Numbered from the stretch's first letter, positions 16,271 to 27,268 are shown. The stretch is 64,000 nucleotides of DNA from Alphaproteobacteria bacterium (GCA_020632875.1 JACKET010000020.1:71064-135063), one strand, 5' to 3'. Notes: generated from the sequence alone by a model not told the origin. Numbers and translations: made by a program.

Positions 16271-17920
16271 CTAGAACGGCTCGTACACCATCTCTGCGAT
16301 CTGGGCGTCCATCACCGCGCGCAGGCGGTCGTACGCCTCCTGCTGGTCGACGGTGAGCACGCCGGTGAGCAGGTCGGGACCGTCGTCGTGGCGTCCGCGC
16401 AGGTCGTACAGGTGCTCTACGCCGCTGTTCTCCACGAGCTTGAAGCTCTCGTCGCGCACGCCCTGCCACGTGTTGGTGTGGGGCGGCGGGCCGATGGGGA
16501 GGAACCGCTCGACGAAGCTGTAGCGACGCGCGCTGGGGCCGCCCGTGAGCGCGGGGACGAAGCTGACGCCGTCGAGCACGACGGGAGCGCCGGGACCGGC
16601 CCAGCCGTCGAGCCACGGCTGGCTGGAGCTGCCCGTGTCCGCGGTGTCGACGGCGACCACGTCGTCCCAGTGGCCCACGGTGGAGACCGAGAACGACGCG
16701 GGGTCGATGCCCGCGAGCTCGACGAGCGTGGGGAACACGTCGGTGATGTTCACGAGCGCGTCGGTCGTCTGGCCCGCGGGGACCCCGGCGCCCCGCACGA
16801 GGAGTGGGACGCGCGTGCCGGCCTCGCTGACCGCGCCCTTGCCGGTCGGCGGCTCCCAGCTCGCCGGGATGTGGTCGTCGTGCGTGCCGTTGTCGCCCAT
16901 GACGACGAGGACGGTGTCGTCGAAGTCGAGGGACGCGACGACCCGTCCGAGCTCGATGTCCATGGCCTCGATGAGCGCGTGGAACAACTCGTCGGGCGAG
17001 GAGCTGGCCGTGACGCCGCTCGGGTTCAGGGGTGCCGGAGGCACGTGGAGCGGGCGATGCGCGGCGTTGAACGCGACCCACACGAACCACGGCTCGGGCA
17101 GCGTGTCGGCGTACAGGATGGCGTCGTCGGCGGTCACGGTGGTGGCGTAGCCGGGGATCTGCACCCACACGCCGTCTTCGAGGCCGCTGAACGGGTCGGT
17201 GTACCCGATGTTCCCGAGCGACCCGTGCTGGTGCGAGAACCCCGATATCATGGCGTTCATCCCGCCATTGTTCACGTTGGTCGACAGGTGCCACTTGCCC
17301 GCGACCGCCGAGGTGTAGCCCGCAGTCGCGAGGACCTCGGCGATGGTGAGCTCGGCATCGGGCAGCGCCCAGTCCTCGCCCGCGAGCGGCTTGCCGAGGC
17401 CGCGGCGACGGCCCTGACGCCCGGTCATCGCGGCGAAGCGGGTGGGCGAGCAGACCGGCGTCGCGTACGCGCGGTCGAAGCGGACCCCGTTCGCCGCGAG
17501 GTCGTCGATCGTGGGGGTGTTCGGCCAGGTGTCGTGCGGAAGGCCGTACGCCGCGAACCGCTCGACGCCCACGTCGTCCATCAACACGAACATCAGGTTC
17601 GGCGGGAGGGGAGTCGCCGTGTCGGAGCCGGTGTCGGGCCCGGGAGCGGCCGTGTCCGTCGTGGGGACGCCCGTGTCGGTGTCCGCGTCGGTGTCGGCGT
17701 CCGCGTCGGTGTCGGCGTCGGTGTCCGCGTCCGTATCGGTGTCAGTGTCCGCGTCGGTATCGGTGTCCGCGTCGGAGTCGGTGTCGGTGTCGGTGTCCGC
17801 GTCCGTATCGGTGTCAGTGTCCGCGTCGGTATCGGTGTCGGACTCCGCCTCGACCGGCTCGTCCTTCGAGGGACAGCCGGCGAGCAGCAGGGTCAGGACA
17901 ACAGCGCGAGAGAGAGCCAT
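16271..17920 (-). CDS. Sulfatase lipoprotein with Asp-rich stalk (549 aa)
   Basis: A lipobox LLLAGC puts lipidated Cys16 after a short signal peptide. Residues about 27-83 are a DTD/DAD/DSD repeat stalk, then a type I sulfatase domain: metal-binding MFVLMDDVG (110-117), the formylglycine motif CSPTR (Cys157 to Arg161, converted to formylglycine by a sulfatase-modifying enzyme), GKWHLS and a second metal site GDNGTHDD. It would hydrolyse sulfate esters outside the inner membrane. The start overlaps the TRAP permease gene by 28 bp, so it is the last gene of the TRAP operon, suggesting a sulfated substrate. No formylglycine-generating enzyme is in the window. Confidence 0.88.
   Translation of the reverse strand: MALSRAVVLTLLLAGCPSKDEPVEAESDTDTDADTDTDTDADTDTDTDSDADTDTDADTDTDTDADTDADTDADADTDADTDTGVPTTDTAAPGPDTGSDTATPLPPNLMFVLMDDVGVERFAAYGLPHDTWPNTPTIDDLAANGVRFDRAYATPVCSPTRFAAMTGRQGRRRGLGKPLAGEDWALPDAELTIAEVLATAGYTSAVAGKWHLSTNVNNGGMNAMISGFSHQHGSLGNIGYTDPFSGLEDGVWVQIPGYATTVTADDAILYADTLPEPWFVWVAFNAAHRPLHVPPAPLNPSGVTASSSPDELFHALIEAMDIELGRVVASLDFDDTVLVVMGDNGTHDDHIPASWEPPTGKGAVSEAGTRVPLLVRGAGVPAGQTTDALVNITDVFPTLVELAGIDPASFSVSTVGHWDDVVAVDTADTGSSSQPWLDGWAGPGAPVVLDGVSFVPALTGGPSARRYSFVERFLPIGPPPHTNTWQGVRDESFKLVENSGVEHLYDLRGRHDDGPDLLTGVLTVDQQEAYDRLRAVMDAQIAEMVYEPF
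17672..17842 (-). repeat. Low-complexity tract coding the sulfatase stalk
   Basis: GAC-ACC/GCC/TCC codon repeats like those in the surface-protein gene at 11196-11519, read in the equivalent frame, so the same Asp-rich linker is used in two unrelated envelope proteins. Confidence 0.85.
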
Positions 17921-20475
17921 GGCACCCACACGATGACCGCGAGACAGAAGAGCATCAATACCAGGAACGGCACGATGGCGCGGATGACGTCGACGATCGA
18001 CCGCTCGAACACGGTCGACGCGACGAAGAGATTGATGCCCATCGGGGGCGTGAGGTACCCGAGCTCGAGGTTCACGATGAACATGATCCCGAAGTGCACG
18101 GGGTGGATGCCGTAGCTCGCGGCGATCGGGGCCAGCAGCGGGGCCACGATGAGGATGGCGGACAGGATGTCCATCACGCAGCCGAGTGCGAGGAGGAACA
18201 GGTTCACCATGATCAGGAAGCCCGTGGGCGTGCTGACCCGGGCGAGCATCCACTCGGTCGCGGCATCGGGGACCTGCTCGAACACGAAGAACCGGTTCAG
18301 CGAGATGGCGATGACGAGGATGAGGAACAGCGAGCCCATCATGATCGCGCTCTCGGCGACCACGTCGGGCACGTGCTTCAGCTTCAGCTCGCGGTTCACG
18401 ACGAGCTCGACGAACAGCGCGTACACGACGGCGATCGCGGCGGCTTCGGTCACGGTGAACCGCAGCGCGAAGGGGATTCCGAGGGCCTCGAGGTCGAGCC
18501 AGCCGTAGATGCCGCCCAGGATGAGGACCGGGAGGAACAGGCTCGGCAGGCTGCGCACGAACGAGCGGGCGGTGCGCGACAGCCAGGTGCCCTCCTCGAC
18601 GGGCAGGGACGCCCGATGCGCTGCCATGGCGGCTTCGGTGCGGGGCCAGGTCACGAAGAAGGTGTAGATGACGAGCATCAGCGCGATGAACAGACCCGGC
18701 AGGATGCCCGCCTTGAACAGCGCGGCGGGGTCGAGGCTCACGGTCTCGAAGGTGCCGTCCGGCTGTGCGAGCTTGAGCGCGTTCGGGTTCCGCGAGACCA
18801 CGATGGCGTAGACGATCATGGGGATCGACGGCGGGATGATGATGCCCAGCCCGCCCGCGGTGGTGAGCACGCCGATGCTGTACTTCTCGGCGTACCCCTC
18901 GGCGACGAGCATCGGGAAGAGGATCGAGCCGATGGCGATGACCGTCACGGGCGAGCTGCCCGAGATGGCCGCGAAGATGGCGCACGCCACGACCGCACCC
19001 GCGCCGAGGCCGCCCGGCAGGGGCCCGAGCACGGTCTTCGTGAACTCGATGAGGCGCTTCGCGATCGAGCCCTTCGTCATGAGGTTGCCGGCGAGCACGA
19101 AGAACGGGATGGCCAGCAGCTCCTGCTTCTTCGTGGCTTCGAAGACGTCGGCGACCACCACGGAGGGCGAGTTGTCGCGGAGGAGCATCCAGGACGCCAT
19201 GGTGCCCACGCCCACTGCGACGAACAGCGGGCTGCCCATGAGGACGAGCAGGACCGACGCGACCAGGATCATCGCGCCGCTGCCCCAGTACGCCCCGAGG
19301 CCGAGCGCCACGAGCGCACCGGGGAATCCGCCCGCGAACACGACGTCGATGGGCTTCCGGGTCCCGGGGGGCGGCTCGGTGCCGGGGGCGAGCGACGACG
19401 GCGGGTGGACGACGTGCCCGAGGAAGCGCAGCGCCATGAGCGCGAAGGCGTAGACCACGACCTGGAGCGGGATCCACAGGGGGAACTTGTCGCCGGCCTT
19501 CACCCGCGCGAAGGCCGGCGGGAGCTCGTCGAACTCCATGCCGGCTTCGAACTTGCCGTTCTCCCAGGCCTCCATCGTGGGGTGGTCGGTGCCCTCGCCG
19601 AACCGGTCGCCGATGGGCAGCAGGAGCAGGGATTCCTTCCAGGACCAGCCGTACTCGATGTGCATCTTGCCGGGCGGACGCTGGAACTCGCGCTTCTCGG
19701 TGGCGTCGGGCGCGTTGAGCGGGTCGCCCTCGTCGAACGTGTCGGGGGCGCCATCCGGGCCGTACAGCTCGGTGCGGTCGTCCTGCCCGTCGCCGTCGGT
19801 GTCGGCGGAGTACGGGTCGGTGCCGACCTTCCAGATCTCCTTGAAGTCGGGCAGCCCGTCGCCGTCGGAGTCGACGGGAACGGCGTCGTCGAGCAGGTCG
19901 ACGGCGAGGTTCACGGGGATGACGAGCGGCGCCCAGACCTTCGCGCCTTCGAAGGTGTCCTTGCTGTGCTCGCGCACGGCCTCCTGCGAGGCGCCCACGA
20001 ACATCCAGCACAGCCCGGCCGCGACGAGCGAGGTGAAGCGCTTCACGAAGCGCGCGCTGGCGGGGCTCAGCACGCGGTCCATCGCGTCGACGCTGATGTG
20101 CTTGCCCTCGTGGGTGGCGAGGCTCGCGCCGAAGAACCCGACGACCACCATCAGCAGCAGCGCCATGTTCATCTGCCCGTCGAGCTCGACGAGCGCGATG
20201 GCCTCGCGCGCGAGGTAGTCGTTGAACGCGAGGAACGTCATCGCCAGCATGGCGACGAGCACGAGGCCCCGCTCGACGAGCGCGGCGAGCTTGTTCAGCC
20301 GCCCGAACACCTCGTCGAGGACGACCTTGATGCCCGTGAGCCCGAGCACCAGGTAGAGCAGCTCGCGGCTCGCGGCACGGTCGGCCCACGCCCGGACGGC
20401 GGACGTGAAGCCGGACCACAGGTCGATGGTGAAGCGGTCGATCGCGCGGAAGAACGAAGCCAGGACGGAGCTCAT
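17893..20475 (-). CDS. Fused TRAP transporter membrane subunit (DctQ-DctM) with calcium-type DxDxDG insert (860 aa)
   Basis: The N-terminal part (about residues 60-195) has the four-helix DctQ pattern and the C-terminal 500 residues the DctM pattern (for example FVLAGNLMTKGSIAKRLIEF, ISGSSPVTVIAIGSILFPML, GLGIIIPPSIPMIVYAIV). Together they form the proton- or sodium-driven membrane half of a TRAP importer. Between them lies a hydrophilic segment (about 200-330) carrying two DxDxDG repeats, DSDGDGLPD (202-210) and DTDGDGQDD (225-233), as in thrombospondin type 3 repeats. This insert is unusual for a TRAP permease. ATG 20475 follows a 225-bp leader after dctP. Confidence 0.87.
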   Translation of the reverse strand: MSSVLASFFRAIDRFTIDLWSGFTSAVRAWADRAASRELLYLVLGLTGIKVVLDEVFGRLNKLAALVERGLVLVAMLAMTFLAFNDYLAREAIALVELDGQMNMALLLMVVVGFFGASLATHEGKHISVDAMDRVLSPASARFVKRFTSLVAAGLCWMFVGASQEAVREHSKDTFEGAKVWAPLVIPVNLAVDLLDDAVPVDSDGDGLPDFKEIWKVGTDPYSADTDGDGQDDRTELYGPDGAPDTFDEGDPLNAPDATEKREFQRPPGKMHIEYGWSWKESLLLLPIGDRFGEGTDHPTMEAWENGKFEAGMEFDELPPAFARVKAGDKFPLWIPLQVVVYAFALMALRFLGHVVHPPSSLAPGTEPPPGTRKPIDVVFAGGFPGALVALGLGAYWGSGAMILVASVLLVLMGSPLFVAVGVGTMASWMLLRDNSPSVVVADVFEATKKQELLAIPFFVLAGNLMTKGSIAKRLIEFTKTVLGPLPGGLGAGAVVACAIFAAISGSSPVTVIAIGSILFPMLVAEGYAEKYSIGVLTTAGGLGIIIPPSIPMIVYAIVVSRNPNALKLAQPDGTFETVSLDPAALFKAGILPGLFIALMLVIYTFFVTWPRTEAAMAAHRASLPVEEGTWLSRTARSFVRSLPSLFLPVLILGGIYGWLDLEALGIPFALRFTVTEAAAIAVVYALFVELVVNRELKLKHVPDVVAESAIMMGSLFLILVIAISLNRFFVFEQVPDAATEWMLARVSTPTGFLIMVNLFLLALGCVMDILSAILIVAPLLAPIAASYGIHPVHFGIMFIVNLELGYLTPPMGINLFVASTVFERSIVDVIRAIVPFLVLMLFCLAVIVWVPWLSLALLS

Positions 20476-20553
20476 GGCGGCGCGCTTAACTGCGGCGTTC
20501 CCACGGGGCGAATCCACCCGGCCGGGCCGAGGGCCCGCCCCGTGGCCGTGCCG

Positions 20554-20600
20554 GATTCCGTCGGCCACCGCCCGCAAGCGGGCGTCGTCCCGACGGAATC
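20554..20600 (-). promoter_or_regulatory. Stem-loop between dctP and the fused dctQM gene
   Basis: GATTCCGTCGG (20554-20564) pairs perfectly with CCGACGGAATC (20590-20600), and an inner CGCCCG/CGGGCG stem closes the loop. It sits in the 224-bp gap between the binding-protein gene and the permease gene. Such stems often lower downstream expression so that binding protein exceeds permease. There is no T-run, so a simple terminator is less likely. Confidence 0.55.
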
Positions 20601-20699
20601 TCAACTGCTGAACGTCTTGACGGGACCTCGGTACCCCCTGTGAACGCGGCTGAAACGCCGTGTTCCGGGGGCACAGAGGTCTTGACCGTCAAGGCGTTT

Positions 20700-21722
20700 C
20701 TACTTGCCGTCGAGACCCTTGCGGATGAGGTTCAGCAGGTTGGTGCCGGCGCCCTTCTCGTCGAGGGAAGCGGCGAACGAATCGTGCATCTTGCGGGCTT
20801 CGACCGCGAAGGCCTCGCGCTCGGCGTCGGAGAGCGCGTGGACCTCGACCCCCATCTCCTTCATCGCTTCGATCATCGCGTCGTCTTCGGTGCGGATCTT
20901 CTCGCGCGACTCCTGGGTGAGCGCGCGGGCCTCCTTCAGGACGGCCTGGGCGGCGGGGTCGAGCTGGTCGTACCAGGTCTTCGACATCACCACGGCGGCC
21001 GGCTGGTAGATGTGCCGGGTGAGCGTGAAGTGGTCGAGGGGCTCGGCCAGGCCGCCGGCCATGATGTAGAGCGCCGTGTTGTCGAGACCGTCGATCACGT
21101 TGGAGTTGAGCGAGGTGAGCACCTCGGTCATCGGCTTCTGCACGGCGTTCCCGCCGAGCGCCTTGTACATCTCCATGTGGACGTCGGATTCCTGGGCCCG
21201 CATCTTGAACTTCGCGAGGTCGGCCGGCTTCAGGATGGCTTCGCCCTTCGTGCCGAAGGAGCGCCAGCCGTTCTCGGACCAGAGCGTGAGCACGAAGCCG
21301 CGCGACGCCAGGATCTTCGACATCGGGTCCCACAGGACGTTGTCGAGGACGTGGTCGGCCTGTGCGTTGTCCTTGAAGAGGAAGGGGAGCTCGACGATCT
21401 GGAGCAGCGGGATGTTGCCGCCCTCGGAGAGCGCGCCGGTCGTGACGGCCGCCGCCTGGAGGCGCTCGCCCTTGCGGGTCTCGCGCACCATCTCGACCTC
21501 GCCCATGATGCCGGGCGGGCGGATGATGACGTTGATGTCGGTCTTCGCCTCGATCTGCTGCTCCATCTTCTCGAGCAGGTCCATCCAGGGCGTGCCCTTG
21601 GGCGCGAGGGAGCCGATGTTCAGCTCCTTCCCGCCTTCGGCGAGCACGGGGGGCGCGTTCAGCGCGACGATCGCGGTGGTGATCGCCGCCGCGGCGACCG
21701 CGAGCTTCCGGGTCAGGCTCAT
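20700..21722 (-). CDS. TRAP transporter periplasmic substrate-binding protein (DctP type, 340 aa)
   Basis: A Sec signal peptide (residues 1-28, ending PPVLA) precedes a DctP-family fold: NIGSLAPKGTPWMDLLEKMEQQ near residue 35, MRAQESDVHMEMYKALGGNAVQKPMTEV around 180-205, and MSKTWYDQLDPAAQAVLKEA around 260. The Arg near the first of these (KFKMRAQES) normally binds a carboxylate ligand, so an organic anion is expected. The ATG at 21722 overlaps the tatT stop by 4 nt (ATGA). It functions with the fused DctQM and TatT. Confidence 0.9.
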   Translation of the reverse strand: MSLTRKLAVAAAAITTAIVALNAPPVLAEGGKELNIGSLAPKGTPWMDLLEKMEQQIEAKTDINVIIRPPGIMGEVEMVRETRKGERLQAAAVTTGALSEGGNIPLLQIVELPFLFKDNAQADHVLDNVLWDPMSKILASRGFVLTLWSENGWRSFGTKGEAILKPADLAKFKMRAQESDVHMEMYKALGGNAVQKPMTEVLTSLNSNVIDGLDNTALYIMAGGLAEPLDHFTLTRHIYQPAAVVMSKTWYDQLDPAAQAVLKEARALTQESREKIRTEDDAMIEAMKEMGVEVHALSDAEREAFAVEARKMHDSFAASLDEKGAGTNLLNLIRKGLDGK

Positions 21723-22612
21723 CCTTCCTCCATCTCGGCGAGGGCCTTCTTGTCGAAGAACTCGCTCATCTTCTCGAGCAGATCCTTCGCCTTCTTCTGC
21801 TCGAGGGTGTTCTCGGGCGTGACGGAGGCTTCGGGCTTGGCGTTCGCGTCGGCCGCGATGACGGCTTCGAGGTCGGCCTTGAACTGCTTCGGATCCTGGG
21901 CGGGGATCGCCCAGAACTCGGCGCGGAGCGCCTGGGTCGGCAGGTAGTAGGGCGCGCCTTCGATGGCGGCGTCGAAGTACTGCTTGCTCTTGTCGAGGTC
22001 CTGCCCCGCGAAGCTCGGGAGCGCGGCGTAGTAGGCGCCCCAGTATCGGGCCGGGCCGTAGTGGTAGTACTGCGGGTCGAGCTCTTCGGTCTTGCTCATG
22101 TAGGCCTTGACCGTGGGGAGGTGCTTCAGCGTCTTCGCGAGGCCCTGGGCCTTGCCCCACTTGCCGAGCGCGGAGGCGGTCCAGTAGAGGCACGGAACAT
22201 CGTCTTTCGTGGCGACGGTGACGGCATCCTTCTCTTTCTCGCCGGAGTTGACGCGGTTCGCGAACTCTTCGTTGAGGGCGAGGCACTTCGCGCCCCACTC
22301 GATGGCCTTGCCCCAGCGCTCGACCTTGGTGTCGTTGTCGCTCGCGTGGCCGTCGCCGTAGAAGTACCAGCCGCGCGTGAGGCGCACGAGGGCGTGCCGG
22401 TTGGCGGGATCGGCGGTGTGCGCCTCTTCGTACTTCTTCAGCGCCATCTCGAGCTTCGCCACGTCGACGCGCTCTTCCCACAGCGCGTCGGCTTCGGTGA
22501 CGAGGGGGTTGCTCGCGGCATCGGAGCCGGCTTTGGCGGTCTCGTAGGACCCCGGGTGCTTGCCACCGCACGCGGCGAGGACGGTGAACGCTACGACGGG
22601 GAGGGTTCGCAT
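21719..22612 (-). CDS. TatT-family TRAP-associated TPR lipoprotein (297 aa)
   Basis: Lipobox VLAAC gives lipidated Cys15. The rest is helical with degenerate TPR units (KKYEEAHTADPANRHALVRLTRGWYFYGDG near residue 60; YYHYGPARYWGAYYAALP near 195). TatT proteins form a periplasmic ring that docks DctP in TPR-associated TRAP systems, known from Treponema. It is the first gene of the operon, directly upstream of and overlapping dctP, which is the main support for the name. Divergent from guaB. Confidence 0.82.
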   Translation of the reverse strand: MRTLPVVAFTVLAACGGKHPGSYETAKAGSDAASNPLVTEADALWEERVDVAKLEMALKKYEEAHTADPANRHALVRLTRGWYFYGDGHASDNDTKVERWGKAIEWGAKCLALNEEFANRVNSGEKEKDAVTVATKDDVPCLYWTASALGKWGKAQGLAKTLKHLPTVKAYMSKTEELDPQYYHYGPARYWGAYYAALPSFAGQDLDKSKQYFDAAIEGAPYYLPTQALRAEFWAIPAQDPKQFKADLEAVIAADANAKPEASVTPENTLEQKKAKDLLEKMSEFFDKKALAEMEEG

Positions 22613-22796
22613 GGATGCTCCTTCACGGGATGCCGGAGGCTCGGGCCGCCGGTCGTGTGATTCCGCCGCTTTAACTGCGGTCCCGCCGTTGGTTCAAGCC
22701 GAACGACACGTGACGGGCCCGACTTCGTCCCCCGCGTGCGTGCCGCGCGCAGCGGGATACACCGCGGTCCGCGCTCGGCGCGGTGTGGAGGTGGTG

Positions 22797-24272
22797 ATGC
22801 TTCAGCCCGACGTGCCGCTCGCTCTGACGTTCGACGACGTGCTGCTCGTGCCCCGCGAGAGCCAGGTGCTCCCGCGCGAGGTCGACACGTCCACCACGCT
22901 CTCGTCTCGGGTGAAGCTGCGGATTCCGCTGATCAGCGCGGCGATGGACACCGTCACCGAAGCGGCGACCGCCATCGCGATGGCGCGCGTCGGCGGGCTC
23001 GGCATCGTGCACAAGAACCTGTCCGTCGAGGGGCAGGCGGGCTTCGTCCGCGAGGTGAAGAAGGCGGTCACCGGGGTGGTCGAGGATCCCGTCGTGATCG
23101 AGCCCGACCTCACGATCGGCGGCGCGCGTCGGATCATGAACGAGCACCGGATCTCCGGCCTCCCCGTGGTGGTCGACGGGCGTGCGGTCGGCATCATCAC
23201 GAACCGCGACCTGCGCTTCGAGCGGCGCCTCGATCGGCCGGTCCGCGAGGTGATGAGCACCCAGCTCGTCACCGTGGGTCCCGACACCCAGCTCGACGAC
23301 GCGAAGGAGCTCCTGCAGGAGCACAAGATCGAGAAGCTCCTCGTGGTCGGCACCGACGGCAAGCTGCTCGGGCTCATCACGATCAAGGACATCGAGACGG
23401 TCGGCCGCTACCCCGACGCGGCGTTCGATGCGCGCGGCCAGCTCCTGTGCGGCGCGGCGATCGGTGTGGGGGGCGACCGGGACGACCGCGCGGCGGCCCT
23501 GGTCGAAGCCGGCGTCGACGTGCTCGTGCTCGACACGGCGCACGGGCACAGCAAGGGCGTGCTGGACGCCGCGCAGGTCATCAAGGCGCGGTACCCCGAG
23601 GTCACGCTGGTGGTCGGGAACGTCGCCACGGCGGACGGCACGCGGGCCTGTGTGGATGCCGGCGCCGACGTCGTGAAGGTGGGCATCGGCCCGGGCTCGA
23701 TCTGCACGACGCGCATCGTGGCGGGCGTCGGTGTGCCGCAGCTCTCGGCGGTCGCCGATGCGGCGCGGGTCGCGCGCGAGGCGGGCGTCGCGATCATCGC
23801 CGACGGCGGCGTGAAGTTCTCGGGCGACCTCGCGAAGGCCGTGGGGGCGGGCGCGGACGCGATCATGGTGGGCTCGCTGCTCGCCGGCACCGAAGAGAGC
23901 CCCGGCGACGTGGTGCTGTTCCAGGGCCGCCGGTACAAGGCGTACCGCGGGATGGGCTCCATCGAGGCCATGAAGGCGGGCTCGAGCGACCGGTACTTCC
24001 AGGACGACGTGGCGGGCGACCCCGAATCCGAGACGAAGAAGCTGGTGCCCGAGGGCATCGTGGGTCGGGTGCCGTACAAGGGCCCCGTGAGCGACGTGGT
24101 GTACCAGCTGGTCGGCGGGCTCCGCGCGTCGATGGGGTACTGCGGGTGCTCGACGATTCCGGCGATGCAGCGGGAAGCGAAGTTCGTGCGCATCACGAAT
24201 GCGGGGCTGTCCGAGAGCCACGTGCACGACGTGATCGTGACCGCCGAGGCGCCGAACTACCGCATGCGCTGA
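22797..24272 (+). CDS. guaB: Inosine-5'-monophosphate dehydrogenase
   Basis: Converts IMP to XMP with NAD, the committed step to GMP. TFDDVLLVP (11-19), a CBS-domain pair (about 95-205), and the catalytic loop GIGPGSICTTR with Cys303 are canonical, followed by the flap KAYRGMGSIEAM and the C-terminal block GGLRASMGYCGCSTI. 491 aa is normal. ATG 22797 has GGAGG at about 22788. No guaA is adjacent. Copy 2 of the long inverted-repeat element lies downstream. Confidence 0.96.
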   Translation: MLQPDVPLALTFDDVLLVPRESQVLPREVDTSTTLSSRVKLRIPLISAAMDTVTEAATAIAMARVGGLGIVHKNLSVEGQAGFVREVKKAVTGVVEDPVVIEPDLTIGGARRIMNEHRISGLPVVVDGRAVGIITNRDLRFERRLDRPVREVMSTQLVTVGPDTQLDDAKELLQEHKIEKLLVVGTDGKLLGLITIKDIETVGRYPDAAFDARGQLLCGAAIGVGGDRDDRAAALVEAGVDVLVLDTAHGHSKGVLDAAQVIKARYPEVTLVVGNVATADGTRACVDAGADVVKVGIGPGSICTTRIVAGVGVPQLSAVADAARVAREAGVAIIADGGVKFSGDLAKAVGAGADAIMVGSLLAGTEESPGDVVLFQGRRYKAYRGMGSIEAMKAGSSDRYFQDDVAGDPESETKKLVPEGIVGRVPYKGPVSDVVYQLVGGLRASMGYCGCSTIPAMQREAKFVRITNAGLSESHVHDVIVTAEAPNYRMR

Positions 24273-25206
24273 CGCTGTCGACGAGTCGGCGGTGCTGGGT
24301 CGTCGAGTGTCGAGTGTCGAGTGTCGAGTGTCGGGAGGCTTCTGGCGCCGCCGATCCCCGGTGTGGAGCAGGGGCGGTGTGGAGCAGGAGCGGCGTGCGC
24401 TGTGTCGGAAGGGATCGAGCTTCGAGCGTCCCAACGAGGCATCACGCAGATGACGCAGAAGGACGCAGATGACGCAGAAACCAGGCCGTCCCGGGTCGAG
24501 CGTCCTCCACTCCCCGGGCACCGTCGATGGGGATTGGACCGCCGAGGACGCCAGGGTCCGCCCGTCACGTCAGGGCGCTCGTCGAACGTCTCGGTGTTCG
24601 GTCGACAGGGAAGGCCTCCCTGCGGACCGGAATCGGGATTCACCAGAGCAGTCCGGGGTTTCGGGCTGCTCGGTGAGCGTGTTCGCCGACGCGGGTTCCA
24701 GGTGTCTCGAGGGCAGGTGTCGGATCGAAACCGAGCTCTCGGATAATCAGGCTGTTGACTGGTGTTTCGTCGGGCAAAGTTTTGCGAAGAACTCTTCCGG
24801 GCCAGAAGCACCTTGAAAGCTCGCATCTCGCAGGTTTCGGTTTCGATCTGACACCGGACGCGAGGTCGTGGCGGGTCCCGCGCACCAGGGCGCCGAAACG
24901 CCGGCCTGCTCTGGTGAGTCTCGAATCCGGTCCGCAAGCAGGCCCGCTCTGTCGACCCGAACGCCGCGACGTCCCTCACGACACCGGGACGCTACGGATG
25001 GACCTTGGCGTCGATGCAATCCTGTCGACGGCGCCCGGGGACGCGAAGACGCTCGACCCGCGGCGGCCTCGTTTCTGCGTCATCTGCGTCCTTCTGCGTC
25101 ATCTGCGTGATGCCTCAGGCGCTCGAAGCTCGATCCCTTCCGACGACACAGACCGCTGTGGCTCGCTGTGGTCGCTGTGCGAGACCTGGGGATCGGCAAC
25201 GCGAAA
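24273..25206. repeat. Gene-free gap holding long inverted-repeat element, copy 2 (about 24390-25202)
   Basis: The gap between convergent guaB and the acetoacetyl-CoA synthetase gene has no gene. It starts with a 7-bp tandem repeat (GAGTGTC units, about 24304-24334). The main element has left arm about 24397-24520 and inverted right arm about 25041-25150, with the same TTCGAGCG, ACGCAGATGACGCAGAA and GGTCGAGCGTC blocks as copy 1. A second, inner pair of arms (about 24597-24665 and 24893-24965) is also inverted. Its centre holds a separate small element. The right end stops within a few bases of the synthetase stop codon. Confidence 0.85.
24716..24855. mobile_element. 140-bp inverted-repeat element nested in the centre of the long palindrome
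   Basis: The left end GGTGTCGGATCGAAACCGA (24716-24734) is mirrored by the right end at 24837-24855 (TCGATCTGACACC at the tip). The ends resemble those of the element at 4791-5063 (GGTGTCAGAGCGAACCCGA), so both probably belong to one superfamily mobilised in trans. The interior is less GC-rich than its surroundings and codes nothing obvious. Confidence 0.65.
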
Positions 25207-27147
<1,941 letters not shown>

Positions 27148-27200
27148 TCGACCTCCAGTCACGGGGCTCGGGGCCGCCGATCGCTGCCCGCGAAACGCGA

Positions 27201-27267
27201 GAGCCCCGCGAGGTCGAGCGACCCCGCGAGGCTCACGGTTGTAACCCACGCCGCAGAGGGCGGTGGG
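27201..27267 (-). terminator. Two adjacent terminator-like hairpins after rplC
   Basis: The first hairpin (27245-27267) is CCCAC/GTGGG with a CGC/GCG inner stem just after the rplC stop. The second (27201-27234) is a 14-bp stem, read on the minus strand with two G-U pairs, built from GAGCCTCGCGGGGT and its partner. No long T-run follows, but the position between rplC and the synthetase start fits transcript termination. Confidence 0.6.
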
Positions 27268-27268
27268 A

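Noticed and set aside
16271..20475. A single giant protein formed by the sulfatase frame continuing upstream through the TRAP gene
   Set aside because: The upstream extension is an out-of-frame reading of the TRAP permease; the sulfatase has its own ATG and lipobox at 17920.
18094..20643. Long plus-strand open frame opposite the TRAP permease
   Set aside because: It is rich in His, Asp, Glu, Gly and Arg with no domain, as expected from an antisense reading of GC-rich coding DNA.
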